A DNA stretch of 64,000 nucleotides from Derxia lacustris (GTDB lineage Bacteria; Pseudomonadota; Gammaproteobacteria; Burkholderiales; Burkholderiaceae_E): the NCBI RefSeq assembly GCF_002105195.1, contig NZ_MUHU01000002.1:62001-126000 (forward strand), in the 5' to 3' direction. Shown here piece after piece: positions 57,425 to 64,000 of this stretch; positions within the stretch are counted from its first letter, which is position 1; every line of letters begins with the position of its first letter. The notes below the pieces were generated by a model that did not search any database, was not told where the DNA came from, and worked only from the letters and a program-made list of their open reading frames with translations. Position numbers and translations under genes: made by a program.

Positions 57425-57464
57425 TGCGCCGGACGCCGCATCGCGTCCCTCCTCTCCCTCGGCC

Positions 57465-60400
57465 GTGACCCCCACCGACACCACGCCATCGCCCCCCACC
57501 GCCGAAACCGCGCCGCCCTCGACTCCACCGGCCAGCGCCGCGCCGCCGCCCGCGAGCGCCGGCGGCCAGCAGCGCCGCATCGCCCAGCTCCAGGCCGCCG
57601 TCGCGCAATGGCGCGAGCAGTTTCGCGTCGCCCGCGATGCCCGCAATGCCGCGCTCGGCGAGCTCGCCGGCGAACGCCGGGCGCTGAAGCAGGCCGCCAC
57701 GCGCGAGCGCAATCTCGCGGCCCAGCTCGAACAGGCGCGGCGCCAGAACGAACAGCTGCGCAGCCAGCTGCGCGACACGCGCCACACCGTCGCCGGCCTG
57801 CGCGCGCGGATCGAATCGGCGGCGCCGGCCGGCCGGCACCGCAACGCCAACGGCGCCGAGGCCGGCGATCGCGCGGAGCTGGTGCATCGGGTGGCGCGCG
57901 GCGCCAGCCTGGTCGAAGCCAGCGTGGCGCTGATCCGGGCCCAGCTCGGCGACGGCGCGCGCATCGAGGCGCGGGCCTTCGCCCATGGCCTGATGCACGA
58001 TGAAACCGCAGCCGAGATCGGTCGGCTGTGCGCGGCGATCCAGGCCCAGGCCGACGGCTTTCCACGGCTGGTCCGGCATCTGCTCGCGCAGGTGCGGCCG
58101 GACTGGGTCCGGCGCCATGCCCCGGTCGAGCACATCGGCGCCGAGCTCTGGGCCTCGGTCGAGACCGGACTGGCCGTCTGCGACGCCTGGCTGGCCGCGC
58201 TGCCGGACCGGCTCGACGCGATGCAGGCCGAGCAGCTGCGCCTGGTCGCCCAGCGGCTGGTGGCCAGCGAGCGCCACGACCGCGCGCTCGCCGCGCTCGA
58301 CCGGCTGCGTCCGGCCATCGACCTGCTCGACGCCGGCGCGCAACGGCGCCTGCGCTGGCTCGATGCCCAGCTGCAGCGCTGGCAGGCCGCCCGCGCCGCC
58401 GCCCTGGCGTCGCCTCCGGTGCCGCAGCGGCTGCGGCTCGGCATCCTCGACTACAAGCTGCTCGACTTCGACAAGGCTTCGTCGAATCTCGGCGACTACG
58501 TGCAGACGCTCGCCTTCCTGTCCAACCTGCTGCGGTTTCGCAATCTGCGCTTCGTCAGCGCTGAACCCGGGCTCGCCGAGCGGATGGACGAACTGCGCGC
58601 GCGCATCGATCCGGCCCGAAGCCTCGACGGCCCGGCGACCGAGGTCGAGCTCACGCTGGTCGACCGCGACTTCGCCACCAGCCGCCACTATCCGGCGCCG
58701 ACCTGGCTGGTGGCCTTCGGCTGGTACATGCATCCGAGCTTCGGCGACCACTTCGACTTCCCGTTCCCGGCGCCGCTGCTGCCGATCTATCTGTCCTTCC
58801 ACATCAACCGCGCGGCGATGCTCTCGCCGGCTGCGGTGCAGCACCTGCGCGCGCATGCGCCGATCGGCTGCCGCGACTGGAGCACCGTCTACCTGCTGCG
58901 CGACTACGGCATCGAAGCCTTCTTCTCCGGCTGCATGACGACGACGCTCGGCAAGCTGTTCGCGCCGCTGGCGCCGGCCGCCGAGCGCGGACGGATCGCG
59001 CTGGTGGATTACCGGCCGCAGGACGGCGAGTTCGACGATGCCGAGATCGAGCGCTTCACCCAGGCCGGACTCGACGTGCGCGAGGGCGACTTCCTCACCA
59101 ACCTCGGCAATGCGGTCGATCTGCTGGAGCGCTATCGCGGCTTCGGCGGGATCGCCACCTCGCGGCTGCACTGCTATCTGCCCTGCCGCGCGCTCGGACT
59201 CGATGTGCGCTTTCGGCCAGGCCGGCTGTCCGATCTGCGCTTCGAAGGGTTGCTCGACCTCGACGCCGCCGCCTTTGCCCGCATCCGCGACGGCATCGAG
59301 GACAAGCTCGCCGCCGTGCTCGGCAGCCTGCTGGCCGGCGCGGACGAAGCCGAGGTGCGCCGCGTCTGGCGTGCCGCCTGCGCCGCCGATCTGGCCCTGG
59401 CCGACGACTACTGCCGGCGCGCCATCGACCTCGGGCCGGCCTCGTTCGATCCGGCCACGGTGGCCGCCGGGCTGCGCGCCCGCGTGCTGGACGGCGGCCG
59501 CGCGGCCGAGCCGGGGCAGATTCCGGTCGCCTTCGCAGTCGATGCCCGGCTCGGCGAACAGCTGGCGGTCACGGTCGAATCGGCCATCGCCAACAGCAGC
59601 CGCATGCTGCATCTGCATGTGATGACACGCGGCCTCGGCCCCGACTGGCAGCGCCGCTTCCTGGCCGACTTCGGTGCGCTCGCGCGAATCAGCCTGTACG
59701 ACTTCGACGCCGTGAGCTACGGCGACGCCCTGCACATGCTGGCCCACACCACCGTCTCGACGATGGACCGGCTGATGCTGCCCGACCTGCTGCCCGGCTG
59801 CGGCAAGGTCATCTATCTCGATGTCGACACGCTGGTGCTCGGCGACCTCGCCGAACTGTGGTCGATCGACCTCGGCACGGCGCCGATCGCCGGCAAGTCG
59901 AGCACCTTTGCGCTCTGGCGCAGCGGCTACAACCTCGTCTATCACGCGGCCCGCTCGCTGCCGCACGAGCAGGCCTGGCAGCTGCGCCGCGCCATGCATG
60001 CGCGCGGCCCGCTGATGTTCGACGCCTTCAACGCCGGCGTCGTCGTCATGAACCTCGACCGCATGCGCGCCGACGACTTCGCGGCGCGCTACCTCCCGCT
60101 GGTCGAGCGCTACGGCTGCAACGATCAGGACGCGCTCAACGTCTATGCGCGCACCGAGCGCATTCCGCTCGGCGTCGAATGGAATGCCGTGCCGGCCCAG
60201 GACGTGACCGACGGCGCCAAGATCCTGCACTTCGCGGGCGGCGTGAAGCCCTGGGACGAACGCTTCATCGCGCGCGCCGACGAATACCGCGACTGGCAGC
60301 GCCGCTTCCTGCTGCGCGCGGGCCCGCGCCCCGCCGCCGATGCCGGTGCCGATCCGGCCTTCGTGCCGCGCCAGCAGATCGCGACCGCCACCCATGCGCG

Positions 60401-61109
60401 CCGGCACATCGCCGAATTGCAGGTGCTGCGCGAGCTGCTCCAGCCGCGTGCCGCCGCCGCGCCGCTGCGCATCCTGTCGTTCGGCTGCTCGCTCGGCTAT
60501 GAATGCCTGGACATCGTCGAAGTCTTCCCCGAGGCGAAGGTGATCGGCTGCGACATCAATCCGGCCGCGCTCGCCGAGGCGCGCGAGCGTTGCGCCGGCG
60601 TGGCCGAGATCGTCGAATCGCGGCCCGAGCTGCTGCGCCAGCTCGGGCCCTTCGATCTGGTCGTGGCCTTCAATGTGCTGTGCCGCTATCCGGCCACCGA
60701 GGGTCAGGCCGACATCGGCGCCATCTACCCGATCGCGCTGATGGACGAGGCGCTCGCGGCAATCGACGCGGTGGTGGCGGTCGGCGGCATCCTGGCCGTC
60801 TACAACGCCCCCTATCTGTTCGAGACCACCACGCTCGCCACGCGCTACCGGCCGAGCGGCGCCGCCGGCTTCACCGGCAACGGCTGGCAGGAAAAATACG
60901 CGGCCGACGGTCGTCAGCTGACCCGCGCGCTCTACCGGCTCGACGGGCAGACGCTGACGCGGCGCGCCTGCGCCGATGCGCTGGCGCAGCAGGCCGGGCC
61001 GGCGCAGGTCTTCCCCCAGGCGCTTCCCTATCACCACCAGCCGCTGCACGACAGAGCGCTGCCGGGCTCGCTCACCGAAGTCGCCTGGATCAAGCAGCGG
61101 TCGGCCTGA
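57465..61109 (+). CDS. Three-enzyme glycan protein: pyruvyltransferase-like, GT8 and methyltransferase domains
   Basis: A 1214-residue protein starting at a GTG. Residues 1-35 are Pro/Thr/Ala-rich and 36-118 look like a coiled coil. Residues 140-315 are helical and unassigned. Residues about 323-610 resemble polysaccharide pyruvyl transferases (SSNLGDYVQTLAFLSN, CRDWSTVYLLRDYGIEAFFSGCMTTTLG, ATSRLHCYLPCRALG). Residues about 685-945 are a GT8 glycosyltransferase: the DxD motif D786-V-D788 (IYLDVDTLVLGDL), FNAGVVVMNLDR, and LHFAGGVKPWDE. Residues about 1000-1120 form a Rossmann methyltransferase (ILSFGCSLGYECLDI, VIGCDINPAALAEAR). No signal peptide. Its substrate is unknown; a role in surface polysaccharide is inferred. 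The neighbours are unrelated. Confidence 0.85.
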   Translation: MTPTDTTPSPPTAETAPPSTPPASAAPPPASAGGQQRRIAQLQAAVAQWREQFRVARDARNAALGELAGERRALKQAATRERNLAAQLEQARRQNEQLRSQLRDTRHTVAGLRARIESAAPAGRHRNANGAEAGDRAELVHRVARGASLVEASVALIRAQLGDGARIEARAFAHGLMHDETAAEIGRLCAAIQAQADGFPRLVRHLLAQVRPDWVRRHAPVEHIGAELWASVETGLAVCDAWLAALPDRLDAMQAEQLRLVAQRLVASERHDRALAALDRLRPAIDLLDAGAQRRLRWLDAQLQRWQAARAAALASPPVPQRLRLGILDYKLLDFDKASSNLGDYVQTLAFLSNLLRFRNLRFVSAEPGLAERMDELRARIDPARSLDGPATEVELTLVDRDFATSRHYPAPTWLVAFGWYMHPSFGDHFDFPFPAPLLPIYLSFHINRAAMLSPAAVQHLRAHAPIGCRDWSTVYLLRDYGIEAFFSGCMTTTLGKLFAPLAPAAERGRIALVDYRPQDGEFDDAEIERFTQAGLDVREGDFLTNLGNAVDLLERYRGFGGIATSRLHCYLPCRALGLDVRFRPGRLSDLRFEGLLDLDAAAFARIRDGIEDKLAAVLGSLLAGADEAEVRRVWRAACAADLALADDYCRRAIDLGPASFDPATVAAGLRARVLDGGRAAEPGQIPVAFAVDARLGEQLAVTVESAIANSSRMLHLHVMTRGLGPDWQRRFLADFGALARISLYDFDAVSYGDALHMLAHTTVSTMDRLMLPDLLPGCGKVIYLDVDTLVLGDLAELWSIDLGTAPIAGKSSTFALWRSGYNLVYHAARSLPHEQAWQLRRAMHARGPLMFDAFNAGVVVMNLDRMRADDFAARYLPLVERYGCNDQDALNVYARTERIPLGVEWNAVPAQDVTDGAKILHFAGGVKPWDERFIARADEYRDWQRRFLLRAGPRPAADAGADPAFVPRQQIATATHARRHIAELQVLRELLQPRAAAAPLRILSFGCSLGYECLDIVEVFPEAKVIGCDINPAALAEARERCAGVAEIVESRPELLRQLGPFDLVVAFNVLCRYPATEGQADIGAIYPIALMDEALAAIDAVVAVGGILAVYNAPYLFETTTLATRYRPSGAAGFTGNGWQEKYAADGRQLTRALYRLDGQTLTRRACADALAQQAGPAQVFPQALPYHHQPLHDRALPGSLTEVAWIKQRSA

Positions 61110-61167
61110 CCCCGCCGCGCCCGACTCCCGCTACCCTGTTCCGTCCTCCTTCGCTATCGCCGCCGCC

Positions 61168-61932
61168 GTGCAAATCGCCACCTGGAACGTCAACAGCCTC
61201 GGCGTGCGCCTGCCGCACGTCCTCGCCTGGCTGCAAGCCAATCCCGTCGATGCCCTGTGCCTGCAGGAAACCAAGCTCACCGACGACAAGTTCCCCGCCG
61301 CCGCCTTCAGCGAGCTGGGCTACCACTCGACCTTCATCGGCCAGAAGACCTACAACGGCGTCGCCATCCTCAGCCGCACGCCAGCCGAGGACGTGATCGC
61401 CAACCTGCCCGGCTTCGAGGACGAGCAGAAGCGCGTGCTGACCGCCACGGTCGACGGCCTGCGCCTCGTCTGCGCCTACTTCCCCAACGGCCAGGCGCTC
61501 GACAGCGACAAGTACCCGTACAAGCTCGCCTGGTGCGACGCGATGCTGCGCCACGTCGGCGAGCAGCTCGCGGCCCATCCGCGGCTGGCGCTGCTCGGCG
61601 ACTACAACATCGCGCCCGAAGACCGCGATGTGCACGACCCGGCCGCCTGGGCCGGCCAGGTGCTGGTATCCGAGCCCGAGCGCGAACGCTTCCGCGCGCT
61701 GCTCGCGCTCGGGCTGGTCGACAGCTACCGGCTGTTCGACCAGCCCGAGCGCTCGTTCTCGTGGTGGGACTACCGCCAGCTCGGCTTCCAGAAGAATCGC
61801 GGGCTGCGCATCGACCACATCCTGCTGTCGCCGGCGCTGCGCGAAGCGTGCAGCGCCTGCGTCATCGACCGCGCCGAGCGCAAGAAGCCGCAACCGTCGG
61901 ATCACGCGCCGGTGGTGGCCACGCTCGCATGA
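61168..61932 (+). CDS. xthA: Exodeoxyribonuclease III
   Basis: A 254-residue DNA repair enzyme (AP endonuclease and 3'-5' exonuclease). The start VQIATWNVNSLGVRLPH is a GTG at 61168; the active-site residues lie in LQETKLTDDKFP (Glu), LLGDYNIAPEDRDVHDP (Asp, Asn) and SDHAPVVATL (Asp-His). LRIDHILLSP is also typical. The stop overlaps the next start by 4 bp. The frame extends upstream to 60976 inside the preceding gene. Confidence 0.94.
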   Translation: MQIATWNVNSLGVRLPHVLAWLQANPVDALCLQETKLTDDKFPAAAFSELGYHSTFIGQKTYNGVAILSRTPAEDVIANLPGFEDEQKRVLTATVDGLRLVCAYFPNGQALDSDKYPYKLAWCDAMLRHVGEQLAAHPRLALLGDYNIAPEDRDVHDPAAWAGQVLVSEPERERFRALLALGLVDSYRLFDQPERSFSWWDYRQLGFQKNRGLRIDHILLSPALREACSACVIDRAERKKPQPSDHAPVVATLA

Positions 61933-62696
61933 GCGGCAGCAACGCCGAAGCCGGCGACGCGGCGCTGATCGAGGCGATCCAGCAAGTCCTGCCGCAGACG
62001 CAATGCGGCCAGTGCGGCCACGCGGGCTGCGCGCCCTATGCCGTCGCCATCGTGCACGACCGCGCGCCGATCAATCGCTGCCCGCCCGGCGGCACGGCCG
62101 GCATCGAACGACTGGCCGCGCTCACCGCGCGCGCGCCGCTGCCGCTCGATCCGGCCTGCGGCAGCGCCGCACCGCGCGGCGTTGCCGTCATCGACGAAGC
62201 CCGCTGCATCGGCTGCACGCTGTGCATCCGCGCCTGCCCGGTCGACGCCATCGTCGGCGCCCCCAGGCGCATGCACGACGTCATCGCTGAGCTCTGCACC
62301 GGCTGCGCGCTCTGTCTGCCGCCCTGCCCGGTCGACTGCATCTCGATGAGCCCGCAGCTGCCCGACGGCCACGCCGTGCCCGCCTGGACCGCTGCCGACG
62401 CAAGCGACGCGCGCCTGCGCTTCGAGGCGCGCAGCCTGCGCCTGCAACGCGAAAGCGCCGAAAACGAACGCCGGCTCGCCGGCCTGCAAAGGCTTGCATC
62501 CCAGCGCGCCAGCACCGCCGAATCCGCCCCGCCGGCGCCGGAAATTGCCGCCTCCGGCGACGACGCCCGCAAACGCAGCGTCGTCAATGCCGCCATCGAG
62601 CGCGCGCGCCAGAAGGCCGCGCTGCGGGCTGCCGCCCAGGCCGGCGCGGCGCCGACCTCGGCCAGCCTCGAAACCTCGCCGCCACCTTCCGCCTGA
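61929..62696 (+). CDS. RnfB/RsxB-like iron-sulfur protein
   Basis: A 255-residue protein of the RnfB/RsxB group. The N-terminal cluster motif is CGQCGHAGCAPYA...INRCPPGG, and two [4Fe-4S] ferredoxin motifs are CIGCTLCIRACPVDAI and CTGCALCLPPCPVDCI. The N-terminal membrane helix of typical RnfB is missing. The C-terminal 90 residues are charged and Ala-rich. There are no other rnf genes in the window. It lies between xthA (4-bp overlap) and nth. Confidence 0.88.
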   Translation: MSGSNAEAGDAALIEAIQQVLPQTQCGQCGHAGCAPYAVAIVHDRAPINRCPPGGTAGIERLAALTARAPLPLDPACGSAAPRGVAVIDEARCIGCTLCIRACPVDAIVGAPRRMHDVIAELCTGCALCLPPCPVDCISMSPQLPDGHAVPAWTAADASDARLRFEARSLRLQRESAENERRLAGLQRLASQRASTAESAPPAPEIAASGDDARKRSVVNAAIERARQKAALRAAAQAGAAPTSASLETSPPPSA

Positions 62697-62701
62697 CCGA
62701 C

Positions 62702-63343
62702 ATGCGCGCCGACAAGATCGAACAACTCTTCACCCGCTTCGAGCAGGCCAATCCGCTGCCCGTCACCGAGCTGGAATTCACCACGCCGTTCGAACTGCTG
62801 ATCGCAGTGCTGCTCTCGGCCCAAGCCACCGACGTGAGCGTCAACAAGGCCACGCGCAAGCTCTTCCCCGTGGCCGGCACGCCTGCCGCCATGCTCGCGC
62901 TCGGCGAGGAAGGACTGGCCGACTACATCCGCACCATCGGGCTGTTTCGCAGCAAGGCCAAACACGCCATCGAAACCTGCCGGCTGCTCATCGAGAAGCA
63001 CGGCGGCCGCGTCCCGCGTTCGCGCGAAGCGCTGGAGGCGCTGCCGGGCGTCGGCCGCAAAACCGCGAATGTGGTGCTGAACGTGGTTTTCGGCGAGCCG
63101 ACGATGGCCGTCGACACGCACATCTTCCGGCTCGGCAATCGCATCGGGCTGGCGCCCGGAAAGACGCCGCTCGATGTCGAACGCGGCCTGGTCAAGGCGA
63201 TCCCGGCGCGCTTCATGGTCGATGCGCACCACTGGCTCATCCTGCACGGTCGCTACATCTGCAAGGCGCGCACCCCGGAATGCTGGCGTTGCGCCATCGC
63301 CGATCTGTGCGAGTTCGAACCGAAGACCGCCTTGCCCCGCTAG
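62702..63343 (+). CDS. nth: Endonuclease III
   Basis: A 213-residue base-excision repair glycosylase/AP lyase that removes oxidised pyrimidines. The helix-hairpin-helix and catalytic Asp are in LPGVGRKTANVVLNVVFGEPTMAVDTHIFRLGNR; the catalytic Lys is that of GRKTA. The C-terminal iron-sulfur loop has the C-X6-C-X2-C-X5-C spacing (CKARTPECWRCAIADLC). The gene starts 5 bp after the RnfB-like gene. Confidence 0.96.
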   Translation: MRADKIEQLFTRFEQANPLPVTELEFTTPFELLIAVLLSAQATDVSVNKATRKLFPVAGTPAAMLALGEEGLADYIRTIGLFRSKAKHAIETCRLLIEKHGGRVPRSREALEALPGVGRKTANVVLNVVFGEPTMAVDTHIFRLGNRIGLAPGKTPLDVERGLVKAIPARFMVDAHHWLILHGRYICKARTPECWRCAIADLCEFEPKTALPR

Positions 63344-63373
63344 CCGTGGCAGCGAAAACGGCCGACCAAATGA

Positions 63374-63408
63374 AAAACCCGGCAAATCCTGAAGGACTTG
63401 CCGGGTTT
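63374..63408 (+). terminator. Terminator after nth
   Basis: AAACCCGGCAA and TTGCCGGGTTT form a long stem 30 bp past the nth stop, with a short U-rich end (TTTCGCTATTTT) on the plus strand. It may also stop transcripts of the tRNA operon on the minus strand. Confidence 0.75.
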
Positions 63409-63419
63409 CGCTATTTTGG

Positions 63420-63496
63420 TGGGGTGGCGAATGGGGCTCGAACCCACGACCACCGGAATCACAATCCGGGACTCTACCAACTGAGCTATCGCCACC
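63420..63496 (-). tRNA. tRNA-His (anticodon GTG)
   Basis: A 77-nt tRNA with the CCA end encoded. The extra G at the 5' end (position -1), paired with C73, is the histidine identity feature. The acceptor stem is GTGGCGA/TCGCCAC. The anticodon arm CCGGA-TTGTGAT-TCCGG gives GTG. D loop and T arm (GGTTCGAGCC) are normal. Confidence 0.96.
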
Positions 63497-63509
63497 ACCG
63501 AAGACCGCG

Positions 63510-63539
63510 ATTATGCCAATACTTTTGCCTGACTGACAA
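63510..63539 (-). promoter_or_regulatory. Candidate promoter of tRNA-His
   Basis: TTGTCA (63534-63539) and CATAAT (63510-63515) on the minus strand with an 18-base spacer. The predicted start lies just before the tRNA 5' end at 63496. Confidence 0.6.
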
Positions 63540-63552
63540 GCCGAAATGCATT

Positions 63553-63629
63553 TGGCCTGCCCGGAGGGAATCGAACCCCCGACCCACAGCTTAGAAGGCT
63601 GTTGCTCTATCCGACTGAGCTACGGGCAG
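63553..63629 (-). tRNA. tRNA-Arg (anticodon TCT)
   Basis: A 77-nt tRNA with CCA encoded. The acceptor stem is CTGCCCG/CGGGCAG with discriminator G. The anticodon arm ACAGC-CTTCTAA-GCTGT gives TCT, which reads AGA and AGG. The D arm (GCTCAGTCGGATAGAGC) and T arm (GGTTCGATTCC) are normal. Confidence 0.96.
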
Positions 63630-63646
63630 CCGTCGCGAGGCGCGCG

Positions 63647-63652
63647 ATCATA
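63647..63652 (-). promoter_or_regulatory. Candidate -10 element upstream of tRNA-Arg
   Basis: TATGAT on the minus strand 18 bp before the tRNA-Arg 5' end. The -35 (GGCAAA region) is weak. Confidence 0.4.
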
Positions 63653-63703
63653 GCACCGCCCTCGACCGCATTTGCCACGCAAATCCAGGCGCCAGCCGCA
63701 GGG

Positions 63704-64000
63704 CTAGCGCGGTGCGCCACCCTCACGGCTCAGCCGATCAAGCAAGGCGGCCGAAGGAAGAATCGGATTCACGAAGCAGACCGAATACTCGCTGCAAACG
63801 CTGCACGACGGCGCGCGGCAGACCGACACTTCGGCCCTGTCGCACAACTGCTTGTAGAAGAACTTCTTCCAGCGCATGTCCTGCGAATTGGCAGCGCGCA
63901 GACGGGGAAAGCAGTCGGCCATCAGGCGCGTGAGCTCGGGACGCTCCGGCAGACCGAGGTCTTCCCAGAGATGCCCTTCGCCCATGCATGAATAGGCAAG
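63704..64000 (-). CDS. nifQ: NifQ family protein, C-terminal part, partial
   Basis: The frame is open through the right edge, so the N terminus is missing; about 98 residues are visible. The text HLWEDLGLPERPELTRLM and MRWKKFFYKQLC, followed by the cysteine motif C-X4-C-X2-C-X5-C (CRAPSCSVCSEYSVCF), is the signature of NifQ. NifQ is a Mo-Fe-S protein that hands molybdenum to the FeMo-cofactor pathway of nitrogenase. The residues after the motif form a short tail of about 20 residues. No other nif gene lies in the window, so the function rests on the motif. Confidence 0.85.
   Translation of the reverse strand, partial: LAYSCMGEGHLWEDLGLPERPELTRLMADCFPRLRAANSQDMRWKKFFYKQLCDRAEVSVCRAPSCSVCSEYSVCFVNPILPSAALLDRLSREGGAPR

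Noticed and set aside
57201..61049. 1282-codon open frame on the minus strand opposite the three-domain glycan gene
   Set aside because: High GC keeps antisense frames open. The text is Arg/Gln/Glu-rich with no domain, while the plus strand has clear catalytic motifs.
63553..64000. Genomic island attachment site at the tRNA pair
   Set aside because: No integrase and no direct repeat of a tRNA 3' end is visible within the window.

Overview
The window is 64 kb of chromosomal DNA, apparently from a GC-rich betaproteobacterium of the order Burkholderiales. Several gene orders point there: tpiA-secG-tRNA-Leu(GAG)-nuoA to nuoN-DUF2818-NUDIX, rpsO-pnp, ilvB-ilvH-ilvC with psd-pssA-leuA, and a one-subunit sulfite reductase followed by DUF934, cysH, cysD and cysN. 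I see no insertion sequence, prophage, CRISPR array or plasmid function. A partial nifQ at the right edge hints at nitrogen fixation, but the species cannot be named from the sequence.

Layout. 1-400: tail of an acetyltransferase. 426-16692 (minus strand): NUDIX hydrolase, DUF2818 protein, all 14 subunits of respiratory complex I, a leucine tRNA and secG. 16722-20278 (minus): triosephosphate isomerase, polynucleotide phosphorylase, ribosomal protein S15. 20621-22183 (plus): Aer-like chemoreceptor. 22401-26930 (plus): serine hydrolase plus the sulfate ABC transporter. 27068-27283: orphan 71-residue protein. 27480-34476 (minus): assimilatory sulfate reduction with its own ferredoxin-NADP reductase and a TauE/SafE permease. 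34755-38393 (plus): Hsp20 with a sigma-32 promoter, a CYTH/CHAD protein, a simple-sequence repeat and a dicarboxylate symporter. 38496-49883 (minus): glycosyltransferase, then branched-chain amino acid synthesis (leuA, ilvC, ilvH, ilvB) interleaved with phosphatidylethanolamine synthesis (psd, pssA) and a two-component system. 50095-63343 (mostly plus): RDD protein, lipase-like hydrolase, GyrI-like/TetR divergent pair, LOG, folD, M3 peptidase, DUF4124-glutaredoxin protein, a 1214-residue three-enzyme glycan protein, xthA, an RnfB-like ferredoxin and nth. 63420-64000 (minus): tRNA-His, tRNA-Arg and partial nifQ.

How the genes work together. The sulfate genes form a full route: uptake (Sbp-CysTWA), activation to APS (CysDN), reduction of APS to sulfite by an iron-sulfur CysH, and reduction of sulfite to sulfide by a siroheme CysI. 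No CysJ or CysC is present, so the adjacent ferredoxin-NADP reductase probably supplies electrons through ferredoxin. IlvBHC make the valine/isoleucine precursors and LeuA starts leucine synthesis. leuA is preceded by a leucine-rich leader peptide and a promoter placed so that the peptide's AUG lies almost at the transcript 5' end.

The observations most worth a second look are the 1214-residue fusion of a pyruvyltransferase-like domain, a GT8 glycosyltransferase and a methyltransferase; the leuA leader peptide; a C9 homopolymer that separates the RDD gene from its likely start; the two-component/SIMPL/lipoprotein block inside the ilv-psd-pssA-leuA neighbourhood; and the lower GC content of most of the complex I operon.
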